Source: Amycolatopsis dendrobii
Lineage (GTDB): Bacteria > Actinomycetota > Actinomycetes > Mycobacteriales > Pseudonocardiaceae
Assembly (NCBI RefSeq): GCF_014145675.1
Contig: NZ_JACGZW010000008.1
Location: 124,001-188,000 of the forward strand
Direction: 5' to 3'
Length of the DNA stretch: 64,000 nucleotides
Shown here: positions 35,659-44,637 of the stretch, in pieces
How positions within the stretch are numbered: position 1 is the stretch's first letter
Layout: every line of letters begins with the position of its first letter
The notes under the pieces: generated by a model
The model's input: only the letters and a program-made list of their open reading frames with translations
Databases searched by the model: none
What the model was told of the DNA's origin: nothing
Made by a program: the position numbers and the translations under genes

Positions 35659-36246
35659 ATGGAGTTCCAGGAAGTCGTGCGGCGCAGGCGGATGGTGCGC
35701 AAGTTCACCGGCGAACCCGTGGCCGAGGACAGCATCCGCCGGATCATGCGCAACGCGCTGCGCGGGCCGTCCGCCGGATTCTCGCAAGGCCAGGCCTTCC
35801 TGGTGCTCCAGGGCGACGACGTGCGACGATTCGCCGACACCCTCCAATCCTGGACGCTGGACGACGACGCCAAAGCCGCGCCGGTGATCGTGATCCCGTT
35901 CTCGGTGAAGGACGTTTACCTCGACCGCTACGCCCAGCCGGACAAGGGCTGGACCGACCGCAGCGAGGACCATTGGCCGGTCCCGTTCTGGTACATCGAC
36001 ACCGGGATGGCCGTCCTGCTGATCCTGCAGACCGTGGTCGACGAAGGGCTCGGCGCGGTGTACTTCGGCATCGGCGCGGAGGATTTCGACCGGCTGCGCG
36101 CCGAATTCGGCGTGCCCGACACCCACGAACCCATCGGCGCGATCGCCATCGGCCACGACGCCGACGCCAAGATCTCCGCCGGAGCGTCCCCGAGCACCCG
36201 CCGCCGGAAGCCGGAATCCGAGACTGTCCACTTCGGACAGTGGTAG
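35659..36246 (+). CDS. Nitroreductase-family flavoprotein
   Basis: 195 residues. The opening MEFQEVVRRRRMVRKFTGEPV is the FMN-phosphate binding start of nitroreductase-like proteins. ALRGPSAGFSQGQAFLVLQ and the central helix TGMAVLLILQTVVDEGLGAVYFGI also fit. Members reduce nitro groups, quinones or flavins, or remodel cofactors; the substrate here is unknown. A hydrophilic tail (STRRRKPESETVHFGQW) is unusual. It is monocistronic. Confidence 0.85.
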   Translation: MEFQEVVRRRRMVRKFTGEPVAEDSIRRIMRNALRGPSAGFSQGQAFLVLQGDDVRRFADTLQSWTLDDDAKAAPVIVIPFSVKDVYLDRYAQPDKGWTDRSEDHWPVPFWYIDTGMAVLLILQTVVDEGLGAVYFGIGAEDFDRLRAEFGVPDTHEPIGAIAIGHDADAKISAGASPSTRRRKPESETVHFGQW

Positions 36247-36273
36247 ATCCCTGCCCGCCGGCGGAGCCCGGAG

Positions 36274-36304
36274 ACCCCAAACGTCCACTTTGGATGCCAT
36301 TGGG
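36274..36304. repeat. Diverged member of the CCAATG palindrome family
   Basis: ACCCCAAACGTCCACTTTGG followed by ATGCCATTGGG. It keeps the CCCCAA...TTGG outline of the copies at 2671 and 30722, with a partial second copy of the core. It lies 28 nt after the nitroreductase stop. Confidence 0.5.
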
Positions 36305-37465
36305 CCGGTGTCGCGCAGCGGCCCACGGTTCGCCTGACCGCACCGGCCTCGGCTGACCAACCGCGGTCGCCGGCCGGGGCGGCCCGCTGACGCACGCCGC
36401 CGCCGGTGAGCGCGATTCCTCCGCGTTCACCGGCGGCTTCGTTGTGGAGCCGTCTCACGCGAAGACGGCGGCGCCCGCCACCGCGGCCCGGCGAGATGCC
36501 GCCCTCGGCGGCGACCGGGCCGGGGAGCTCCTGTCCGGGCAGCGGAGCGGGCATCGGACCTCGCGGGAATCCCGGGACGAACCGGAGCGGGCGTCCTTGC
36601 CTCCCCGCACCCGGGGCGCGATCCGGGAAATCCGGACAACACGAAAATGTTTCAATACCGCTGGAAAGCCGCGCGAAGAGACATAATTCCCGTCACTGGT
36701 CCGGCGCTTCGCTTCACCTCCGCGACTGGGCGCGAAAGCCGCCCTCGGCCGTTTTCGCCCGAGAAGGCGTCCGTGCGAGCTTCCTGCGCAACCCGGCAAT
36801 AACCGACGCACGCACGACAAGAACCGCACCGGAGCAGTACCGATCCGGCCGAACAGCGCAATCACGCCCGCCGTCTGCCGCACGCCTCACCCTGGCGGCA
36901 GAAACCCGGGGCACGAAACGGCAATTCCCTCGAAAGTGCCATCAATCCCGTGAGACAGCACTTGCATATTCCGACCTGATGCGCAATGTCCCCGAATTCG
37001 AGGACCAAGGAACCTTGACGGCCGCCCCGCGGCCGTCGCGGCGAGGCCGGACACCCCCTGCGCACAGCGACTTCGCGCCACTCGTTGTGCCACGGATTTC
37101 ACCCCAGCGGAGCAGTTCCACGTGCGCCAACCGGGGAATCCGCACCCCGAAAGAAGGGAAATCCTGGTAACATCGCCCGTGCGGAGGATCGGTTTGCGGT
37201 AAACGCACGACGACGATCAGACTTCACCGGAACCCTTCGCCGGACCCTCCCGGATCCGTCGACAGCTGCCACTGGCTGTTGAAAAATAAAGGGTATTCGC
37301 GGCCTAAGTCCTCTTTGCCAGATAAATACCCGTTCGCGTGGTCTAGACCTCAATCTTCGGTCGTGCCGTATTTGTCAGCCGCGACGCGCATCGAACAGGT
37401 CACGAAATTGTCAACACCGACGTCCGTAGGTTACGTCGGCGTTACATCCACCGATGATTAGGCAT
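36305..37465. other. 1.2-kb gene-free, lower-GC region before the NRPS-like cluster
   Basis: No ORF with recognisable content on either strand. From about 36640 the sequence is visibly richer in A and T than the flanks, for example GTTGAAAAATAAAGGG near 37278. GGGTATTCGCG near 37293 is echoed in inverse and direct form by AAATACCCGTTCGCG near 37323, a potential large hairpin. Such a region is a plausible Lsr2 target and promoter for the cluster, but no promoter is certain. Confidence 0.6.
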
Positions 37466-39967
37466 ATGGATCTCACCGAGTACCCGACCGCCCGCCCCGG
37501 TCCGGCACCCGACACCGAAGAAGCATTCGCCCAGGTGATGGCCGATGTCACCGGGCAGGAAAACGTGTCGGCCGACAGCAACTTCTTCGCCGATCTCGGG
37601 GCCAACTCGCTCGTGCTGGCACAATTCTGCGCGCGAGTGCGCAAGCGTGCCGATCTTCCCTCCGTCTCCATCAAGGACATTTACCGGAATCCGACCATCG
37701 CCAGTCTCGTGTCGGCGCTGGCCGAGCCAGCGGAAGTCCCGGCCGAAGCACCCGCTCCCGCGCCCGCCGAGCCGCCGAAGCGGGCGAGCAGGCTCGAATA
37801 CTTCGGCTGCGGTTTCCTGCAGTTGGTGATTTTCCTTGCCTATTCCTGGCTCGTGGCCCAGGTGCTCGGTCTGGGAACCGACTGGATCGTGGCCGGGACC
37901 GGGCTGCTCGACTACTACCTGCGCGCGGTCGGGTTCGGCGCCATGGTGCTGGTCGTCCTGTGCACCCTTCCGATCGCGCTCAAATGGATCCTCGTCGGCC
38001 GCTGGAAGCCGAGGGAGATCCGCGTGTGGTCCCTCGGGTACGTGCGGTTCTGGGTGGTCAAGACGCTCGTCCAGCGGAACCTGCTGGTCCCGCTCTTCGC
38101 CGGTTCCCCGCTCTACTCGCTGTACCTGCGCGCGCTCGGCGCGAAGATCGGCAAGGGCGTCACGATTTTCTCCCGCTACGTCCCGGTGTGCACCGATCTG
38201 CTCTCCGTCGGGGACGGCACGGTCATCTGCAAGGACACCTACTTCACCACCTACCGCGCGCAGAACGGGCTCATCCAGACCGGGCCGGTCGCGATCGGCG
38301 CGCACGCCTACGTCGGCGAGATGGCCGTCATCGACATCGAGACCAGGATCGGCGACAACGCCCAGCTCGGGCACGCCTCGTCGCTGCACGCCGGGCAGGC
38401 GATCCCGGAAGGGCAGAGCTGGCACGGCGTGCCCGCCGTCCCCGCCGACGTGCTCTACCGGCGGGTCGAGCCGCGGGCCTGCGGAAGCGTCCGGCGGGCG
38501 TTTTTCGCCGTGCGCCAGGCGCTGACCGCGGTCTTCCTGATGGCTCCGCTGGTGCTCGGCCTGCTCGGCTTCGTGCTGAACACGCTGCCGAACCTCAGCC
38601 CGGCGATGGGGCTCGGCTCGGCCGTCATGGACTTCACCTACCCGAAGTTCTACTGGAAGGCGCTCGTCGTCTCCTTCATCCTGTACTTCGGCCTGCGGCT
38701 GACCGGCTTCCTGATCGTCACCCTGGTCCCGCGGCTGCTGAACCTGGCGCTCAAACCCGGCGAGGTCTACCGCCTCTACACCCTGCGCTACACCGCGCAC
38801 CGCGCCGTCCGCGCGCTCACGAATCTGCGGTTCTTCAAGACTCTTTTCGGCGACAGTTCGGCCATCGTGCACTTCCTGCGCTTGCTGGGCTGCAAGGTCT
38901 CCAAGAAGGAACAGACCGGGTCCAACTTCGGGCTCGAGGAGAAATTCGAGAACCCGTACCTGTTCGAGGCCGGCGCGGGCACGATGGTCGCCGACGGGCT
39001 CTCGGTGGTCAACGCCGAGTACACCAACACCTCCTTCCGGCTTTCCCGGGTGCGCGTCGGGGCGCGGAACTTCCTCGGCAACCACGTCGTCTACCCCGCC
39101 GGCGCCAAGACCGGGGACAACTGCCTGCTCGCCACGAAGGTCCTGGTGCCGCTCGACGGCCCGGTGCGCGAGGGCGTCGGGCTGCTCGGCTCCCCCAGCT
39201 TCGAGATCCCGCGCTCGGTGGAGCGCGACAGCCAGTTCGACCATCCGAAGACCCCGGAGGAATTCCGGCGCAGGCTGGCCGCCAAGACGTTGCACAACGT
39301 CGGGGGCATGCTGCTGTACGCCTTGTCCCACTGGCTGTTCTTCTACGGCCTGCTGCTGATGACCTGGGCCTCGGACGTCTACTACGGCGTGATCGGCGCC
39401 CCGCTGTTCGCGATCGACACGCTGGCCTTCCTGCTGTACGGCACGGTCTTCTTCGTCGCCCTGGAACGGATCACCGTGCTGATCCGGCCGCTGCGCCCGC
39501 TGTCGTGCTCGATCTACGACCGGCGGTTCTGGCGGCAGGAACGGTTCTGGAAAGCCGCGGCGACGAACGCCCACCTGCGCGTGCTCGACGGGACCCCGTT
39601 CAAGAGCGTGCTGTGGCGGCTGCTGGGCATCAAGGTCGGCAAGCGCCTGTTCGACGACGGCGCGGGCATCATCGAGAAAACGCTGGTGCGCATAGGAGAC
39701 GACGTCACGCTCAACGTCGGCTCCGTCGTCCAGTGCCACTCGCAGGAGGACGGCGGTTTCAAGATGGACCGCATCTCCATCGGCAGCGGGTGCACGGTCG
39801 GCATCGGCGCGCTGGTGCATTACGGCGTGACGATGGGCGACGGCTCGACGCTCGCCCCCGATTCCTTCCTCATGAAGGGCACTGAGGTCCCGGATCGCGC
39901 GCACTGGGGCGGGAACCCCGCGCACGAGATCGGGGCGGGCCGCCGTCAGCTGGCGGCGAGATCGTGA
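37466..39967 (+). CDS. Carrier protein fused to a Pls-type six-helix, three-LbH terminal module
   Basis: 833 residues. Residues about 12-80 are a peptidyl carrier domain, with the phosphopantetheine Ser in FFADLGANSLVLAQF. Then three units repeat: a membrane helix pair (about 113-185, 350-425, 615-690), each followed by a left-handed beta-helix hexapeptide domain (about 215-335, 450-600, 705-825). Examples are IGAHAYVGEMAVIDIETRIGDNAQLG and ISIGSGCTVGIGALVHYGV. This is the layout of the C-terminal half of epsilon-poly-L-lysine synthetase (TIGR02353-type terminal domain), where the three domains polymerise the amino acid. The adenylation domain usually fused upstream is missing and is probably supplied by the next gene. 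ATG 37454 is an equally possible start; neither has a good ribosome site. Confidence 0.88.
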   Translation: MDLTEYPTARPGPAPDTEEAFAQVMADVTGQENVSADSNFFADLGANSLVLAQFCARVRKRADLPSVSIKDIYRNPTIASLVSALAEPAEVPAEAPAPAPAEPPKRASRLEYFGCGFLQLVIFLAYSWLVAQVLGLGTDWIVAGTGLLDYYLRAVGFGAMVLVVLCTLPIALKWILVGRWKPREIRVWSLGYVRFWVVKTLVQRNLLVPLFAGSPLYSLYLRALGAKIGKGVTIFSRYVPVCTDLLSVGDGTVICKDTYFTTYRAQNGLIQTGPVAIGAHAYVGEMAVIDIETRIGDNAQLGHASSLHAGQAIPEGQSWHGVPAVPADVLYRRVEPRACGSVRRAFFAVRQALTAVFLMAPLVLGLLGFVLNTLPNLSPAMGLGSAVMDFTYPKFYWKALVVSFILYFGLRLTGFLIVTLVPRLLNLALKPGEVYRLYTLRYTAHRAVRALTNLRFFKTLFGDSSAIVHFLRLLGCKVSKKEQTGSNFGLEEKFENPYLFEAGAGTMVADGLSVVNAEYTNTSFRLSRVRVGARNFLGNHVVYPAGAKTGDNCLLATKVLVPLDGPVREGVGLLGSPSFEIPRSVERDSQFDHPKTPEEFRRRLAAKTLHNVGGMLLYALSHWLFFYGLLLMTWASDVYYGVIGAPLFAIDTLAFLLYGTVFFVALERITVLIRPLRPLSCSIYDRRFWRQERFWKAAATNAHLRVLDGTPFKSVLWRLLGIKVGKRLFDDGAGIIEKTLVRIGDDVTLNVGSVVQCHSQEDGGFKMDRISIGSGCTVGIGALVHYGVTMGDGSTLAPDSFLMKGTEVPDRAHWGGNPAHEIGAGRRQLAARS

Positions 39968-39999
39968 CGGATCACCGACAATCACGGGAAGGACGACCC

Positions 40000-42483
40000 A
40001 TGAGAACCGGACTGGGAGCGGTTCGCGAGCATTGGCGCGAAGTACTCACCGCCGGCGGCCGCACCAGCGTCCCGCGCTGGACGCTGGCGGCCGGATCCGC
40101 GATCGGCGACCACGAAACGCCGGTCCCCCGGGGGCTCGCGGCCGCGCTGCGGCTGCTGGCCGAGCAGCTGCGCGTGCCGCTGAGCTCGGTGCTGCTCGCC
40201 GCGCACGCCAAGGTCCTCGCCGCGCTGTCGGGCGAGACCGAGGTGTGCACCGGCTACGTCGCCGAGCCGGGCGGGACGCCGCTGCCCTGCCGGCTCAGCA
40301 CCGAATCCGGCACCTGGCGCGAGCTGATCGAGCACGCCGCGGCGATCGACGCGCAGACCCTCGCCTTCCGGGACTTCCCGGTCGACGAACTGCGTGCCGA
40401 ACTCGGCATCATCGCGCCGCCGTTCGAAACGGTCTTCGACCCGACCCGCGCCGACGGGGACCTCGCCGGGGACATCGTGCTGCGGCTGGACGTTTCGCCG
40501 GATCTGGAGACGCTCCGGTTGCGCTTCCGCACCGAGGTGCTGGATTCCGAAGCGGCCGAACGCATCCTCGGCTACCACCTGAGCGCGCTCAGCCTGATCC
40601 GCACCGACAGCACCGCACCGCACCAGGAAACGACCCTGCTGTCGGCGGCGGAGCTCAAGCTGCAACTGGAAGGGCTCGCCGGGCCGCACGTCGAGGTGCC
40701 GGACCTGCGGTGCCACGAACTGTTCCAGCGCAACGCCGCCCGGAATCCGGACGCGATCGCCGCGGTGCACGGCGACCGGCGGTGGACGTACCGGGAGCTC
40801 AACGGGCGCGCCAACCGCCTGGCGAGGGCGCTGGTCGCGCGCGGGCTGCGCCGCGAGGGCGTCGTCGCGGTGGTCACCGAACGCAATCTGGACTGGATGG
40901 CCGCCGTGCTCGCCGTGTTCAAGGCGGGCGGCGTCTACCTGCCGATCGAGCCGCATTTCCCGGCCGACCGCATCGCGACCACGCTGCGCCGGGCCGACTG
41001 CGAACTGGTGCTGACCGAACCCGGCAGCACGACGACCCTGCGCAAGGCGGTCGAATCGCTGCCCGGCGTGCGCACGCTGTTCGTGGACGCCGCGTACGAG
41101 GAGGACCATTCCGAAGACGATCTCGGCGTCGCCGTCGAATCCGGCCAGCTCGCCTACATCTACTTCACCTCGGGCTCCACCGGCGAGCCGAAGGGCGCGA
41201 TGTGCGAGCACGCCGGGATGGTCAACCATCTCTACGCCAAGATCAACGACCTCGGCATCACCGAGGAGTCGGTGGTGGCGCAGGTCGCGCCGCAGTGCTT
41301 CGACATCTCCCTGTGGCAGCTGGTCTCCGCGCTGCTGGTCGGCGGGACCACGCTGCTGATCGAACAGGACGTGATCCTGGACGCCGACCGCTTCGTGGAC
41401 CGGCTCGGCAGCGGCGGGGTTTCGGTGCTGCAGGTCGTGCCGTCCTACCTCGAGGTCGTTCTGTCCGCTGTGGACAAGAACCCGGTCGCGCTGCCGGATC
41501 TGCGCTGCGTGTCGGTGACCGGCGAAGCGCTCAAAACCGAGCTGGCACAGCGCTGGTTCGCCACGATGCCGGACATCAAGCTGGTCAACGCCTACGGCCT
41601 CACCGAAACCTCGGACGACACCAACCACGAGGTGATGGACCGCGCGCCGGCGCGGGAGCGAGTGCCGCTCGGGCCGCCGGTGCAGAACGTGTGCGTGTAC
41701 GTGGTCGACGAGCGGCTCGACCCGGTCCCGCTCGGCGCGCCCGGGGAGATCGTGTTCTCCGGGGTGTGCGTCGGCCGCGGGTACGTCAACGACCCGGAGC
41801 GCACCGCGCGGGCGTTCACCACCGACCCGCATCGCCCGGACGCCCGGCTCTACCGCAGCGGCGACCACGGCCGCTGGCTGCCCGAGGGCAAGCTGGAATT
41901 CCTCGGCAGGCGCGATTCGCAGGTCAAGATCCGCGGTTTCCGGATCGAGATCGGCGAAATCGAGAACACGCTGCTGCGGGTGCCCGGAGTACGCGACGGC
42001 GCGGTGGTCGTGGCCGACCGCGGCGGACAGGGCAAACGGCTGGTCGCGTTTTATTCGAGCCGGGAACAGCTCGACCACGAGCAGATGCGCGAGCACCTCG
42101 CCGCGGCGCTGCCGGAGTACATGCTGCCCTCGGCATTCCATTGGCGCGAGCGGCTGCCGTTGACCGCCAACGGGAAAATCGACAAGAAGAACCTCGCCGC
42201 GCTGGCCGCCGAACTCGACGCCGTCGACGAGGACTACGACGCACCGGTCACCGGCACCGAAGAGCGGCTGGCCGGGGCCTGGGCGGACGTGCTCGGCATC
42301 CGGGCGGGCCAGGTCGGCCGCCGGGACCACTTCTTCGACCGGGGCGGCACGTCGCTGTCCGCGGTGAAGCTGGCGATCGCGCTCGACCGCGCGGTCTCGA
42401 TCAAGGACGTCGCCAAGCACCCCGTGCTCGCCGACCTGGCCGCGCTGATCGACAGCCGGTCCGCTGCCTCCGGAAACTCCTGA
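40000..42483 (+). CDS. NRPS protein: partial condensation - adenylation - carrier
   Basis: 827 residues. Residues about 1-190 resemble the C-terminal half of a condensation domain (DFPVDELRAEL) but lack HHxxxDG, so it is unlikely to condense. The adenylation domain (about 205-720) has YFTSGSTGEPKGAM, FDISLWQ, NAYGLTETSDD and YRSGDHGRWLPEGKLEFLGRRDSQVKIRGFRIE. The carrier domain ends with HFFDRGGTSLSAVKLA. The pocket residues I can place are D (core 235), I, W and two Asp at the 330/331 positions; an acidic pocket suits a basic side chain such as Dap, by inference. ATG 40000 has GGAAGG upstream. The possible earlier GTG 39964 adds codons unlike the rest (CAA, TCA). Confidence 0.93.
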   Translation: MRTGLGAVREHWREVLTAGGRTSVPRWTLAAGSAIGDHETPVPRGLAAALRLLAEQLRVPLSSVLLAAHAKVLAALSGETEVCTGYVAEPGGTPLPCRLSTESGTWRELIEHAAAIDAQTLAFRDFPVDELRAELGIIAPPFETVFDPTRADGDLAGDIVLRLDVSPDLETLRLRFRTEVLDSEAAERILGYHLSALSLIRTDSTAPHQETTLLSAAELKLQLEGLAGPHVEVPDLRCHELFQRNAARNPDAIAAVHGDRRWTYRELNGRANRLARALVARGLRREGVVAVVTERNLDWMAAVLAVFKAGGVYLPIEPHFPADRIATTLRRADCELVLTEPGSTTTLRKAVESLPGVRTLFVDAAYEEDHSEDDLGVAVESGQLAYIYFTSGSTGEPKGAMCEHAGMVNHLYAKINDLGITEESVVAQVAPQCFDISLWQLVSALLVGGTTLLIEQDVILDADRFVDRLGSGGVSVLQVVPSYLEVVLSAVDKNPVALPDLRCVSVTGEALKTELAQRWFATMPDIKLVNAYGLTETSDDTNHEVMDRAPARERVPLGPPVQNVCVYVVDERLDPVPLGAPGEIVFSGVCVGRGYVNDPERTARAFTTDPHRPDARLYRSGDHGRWLPEGKLEFLGRRDSQVKIRGFRIEIGEIENTLLRVPGVRDGAVVVADRGGQGKRLVAFYSSREQLDHEQMREHLAAALPEYMLPSAFHWRERLPLTANGKIDKKNLAALAAELDAVDEDYDAPVTGTEERLAGAWADVLGIRAGQVGRRDHFFDRGGTSLSAVKLAIALDRAVSIKDVAKHPVLADLAALIDSRSAASGNS

Positions 42484-42518
42484 ACCTCCCGAACCGCGGA
42501 AATCGAAGGGATTCCACG

Positions 42519-43532
42519 ATGTCGTTGTCCAAATTCCTGCCGAAGACTTCCCCGCCCGAGCCGGATTTCTGTCCCGGGCTGCCCGCGGTGCTGCGGGCCG
42601 AGGCAGGCGGCGACCCGGCCGGATGGGCGAGCACGCACCGGGAGACCGTGCGAAGACTCGTCGCCGAATACGGCGCGGTGCTCGTCCGAGGTCTCGGGCT
42701 GGCCGAACAGACCGCGGTCGCGGCCGTGTTCGGGCGGCTGACCGACCTGCTGATGACCGAGCGGGAGGCGTTCGCGCCGCGCACCGCCTACCCCGGCGGG
42801 GCGCACTCCTCGACCGAATGGCCGCCGAACCAGCCGATGTGCATGCACCACGAACTCAGCTACACCCTGGAATTCCCGGGACTGATGCTCTTCGCCTGCG
42901 TCAGCCCGCCGTCCTCGGGCGGGGTCACCGGGGTCAGCGATTCCACCGCCGTGCTGGCCTCGCTGCCCGCGGACCTGCGCGCGCGGTTCGAACGCGACGG
43001 CTGGCTGCTCACCCGCAGCTTCAACGACGAGATCGGGGCCTCGGTCGCCGAAGCGTTCGGCACCGAGGACCGCTCCGCGATCGAGCAGTACTGCCGCGCC
43101 AACCGGATCGAGTTCGAATGGCAGCCCGACGGCGGCCTGCGCACCCGGCAGCGCCGCGACGCGATCGTCGGGCATCCGGTCACCGGCCAGCCGTGCTGGT
43201 TCAACCAGATCGCCTTCCTCAACGAGTGGACGATGGCCCCCGAGGTGCACGAGTACCTGGTCGACATCTACGGGGCCGACGGCCTTCCGTTCAACACGCG
43301 CTTCGGCAACGGCGACCCGATCGGCGAGGACGTCGTGCGATTGCTCAACGAGGTGTACGAGGAACACACCGCCGGAGAACCGTGGCAGGCGGGAGACCTG
43401 CTGCTGGTCGACAACGTCCGCACCGCGCACAGCCGGGACGCCTACGAGGGCCCGCGCGAGGTGCTCGTCGGACTGGCCGACCCGGTGCGGCTTTCCGACT
43501 GCTCGCTCGCTTCCGAGGGGAAAAACCAGTGA
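42519..43532 (+). CDS. SyrP/TauD-like Fe(II)/2-oxoglutarate dioxygenase
   Basis: 337 residues. The iron triad is H110-x-E112 in MHHELSYT and H304 in RTAHSRDAYEGPRE, with R313 as the 2-oxoglutarate salt-bridge Arg. HxE with these flanks is the SyrP/clavaminate-synthase-like group, which hydroxylates carrier-bound or free amino acids (SyrP makes beta-hydroxy-Asp). Here it could hydroxylate Dap or the loaded intermediate, an inference from position. The gap from the NRPS gene is 35 nt, and AAGGGATTCCACG precedes the ATG. The stop overlaps sbnB (GTGA). Confidence 0.9.
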   Translation: MSLSKFLPKTSPPEPDFCPGLPAVLRAEAGGDPAGWASTHRETVRRLVAEYGAVLVRGLGLAEQTAVAAVFGRLTDLLMTEREAFAPRTAYPGGAHSSTEWPPNQPMCMHHELSYTLEFPGLMLFACVSPPSSGGVTGVSDSTAVLASLPADLRARFERDGWLLTRSFNDEIGASVAEAFGTEDRSAIEQYCRANRIEFEWQPDGGLRTRQRRDAIVGHPVTGQPCWFNQIAFLNEWTMAPEVHEYLVDIYGADGLPFNTRFGNGDPIGEDVVRLLNEVYEEHTAGEPWQAGDLLLVDNVRTAHSRDAYEGPREVLVGLADPVRLSDCSLASEGKNQ

Positions 43533-44596
43533 CGACGCAATCCTTCACCGCCGAATCCGCTTCGGCGGGCCCGGTCGCCGTGCCGCCGTTCGCGGTGATC
43601 TCCGGCGCCCAGGTCCAGCAGGCGCTGTCCGGGCGCGAACGCGAGGTCGTCGACCTCGTCGAGACCGCCTACCGGGTGCACGGCTCCGGCGATTCGGTGA
43701 ACCCGCCCTCCTATTTCCTGCGCTTCCCCGACCGTCCGGCCGACCGGATCATCGCCCTGCCCGCCTCGCTCGGCGGGAAGACCAACGTCGCGGGCCTGAA
43801 GTGGATCTCCAGCTTCCCGGGCAACGTCGCCGCCGGGATCCCGAGGGCCTCTGCGGTGCTGATCCTGAACGATCTCGCGACCGGATATCCGTTCGCCTGC
43901 CTGGAAAGCTCCATCATCAGCGCGACCAGGACGGCCGCCTCCGCCGCGCTCGCCGCGGACTGGCTCAGCCGGACCCGGCAGCGTCCCCGGCGCGTCGGGT
44001 TCTTCGGCGTCGGCCTGATCGCCCGCTACATCCACACCTTCCTCGCCGGGACCGGCTGGGAGTTCGACGAGATCAACGTGCACGACCTGCACCCGGACAG
44101 CGCCGCCGGATTCCGCGGCTACCTGGAGCAGTCCGGCTTCGCAGGCGAGATCAGCGTCCACGACACCGCCGAGGGCCTGATCCGCGGCAGCGACCTGGTG
44201 GTCTTCGCGACCATCGCCGGCGAACCGCACGTGCACGATCCCTCGTGGTTCTCGCACAATCCGCTCGTCCTGCACGTGTCCTTGCGCGATCTGGCCCCGG
44301 AAGTCCTGCTGGCGTCGGCGAACATCGTCGACGACGTGGACCACTGCCTCAAGGCCAACACGTCGCCGCATCTGGTGGAGCAGCGCACCGGCAGCCGGGA
44401 CTTCCTGCTCGGCACCCTCGACGACGTGCTGTCCGGCCGGGTCAGCCCGCCGGCCGGCCAGCCGTTGATCTTCTCCCCGTTCGGGCTCGGCGTTCTCGAC
44501 CTCGCGGTCGGGGCCTTCGTCCACGAGAGAGTGTCCGACGCCGGCGGACTGCACGTCATCGAGGACTTCTTCCACGAACTGCGCCGGTATGGCTGA
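43529..44596 (+). CDS. sbnB: SbnB-like N-(1-amino-1-carboxy-2-ethyl)-glutamate dehydrogenase
   Basis: 355 residues of the ornithine-cyclodeaminase/mu-crystallin family. ASLGGKTNVAGLKWISSFPGNVAAGIPRASAVLILND and ESSIISATRTAASAALAADWL are SbnB hallmarks; VGFFGVGLIARYIHTFLAG is the NAD site. In staphyloferrin B biosynthesis SbnB oxidatively hydrolyses ACEGA to L-2,3-diaminopropionate and 2-oxoglutarate. With SbnA next, the pair secures Dap supply. The GTG start overlaps the dioxygenase stop, GAGGGG lies ahead. Confidence 0.94.
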   Translation: MTTQSFTAESASAGPVAVPPFAVISGAQVQQALSGREREVVDLVETAYRVHGSGDSVNPPSYFLRFPDRPADRIIALPASLGGKTNVAGLKWISSFPGNVAAGIPRASAVLILNDLATGYPFACLESSIISATRTAASAALAADWLSRTRQRPRRVGFFGVGLIARYIHTFLAGTGWEFDEINVHDLHPDSAAGFRGYLEQSGFAGEISVHDTAEGLIRGSDLVVFATIAGEPHVHDPSWFSHNPLVLHVSLRDLAPEVLLASANIVDDVDHCLKANTSPHLVEQRTGSRDFLLGTLDDVLSGRVSPPAGQPLIFSPFGLGVLDLAVGAFVHERVSDAGGLHVIEDFFHELRRYG

Positions 44597-44637
44597 GCGC
44601 CGTCCGCCACTGAGCTTTGCCTGAAGGGGAGAAAACT

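Noticed and set aside
34519-36360. 613-codon open frame on the minus strand
   Set aside because: It covers lsr2 and nitroreductase antisense, has no domain, and reflects GC-rich third positions. The same applies to long opposite frames at 7864-10806, 37442-39985 and 60663-63668.
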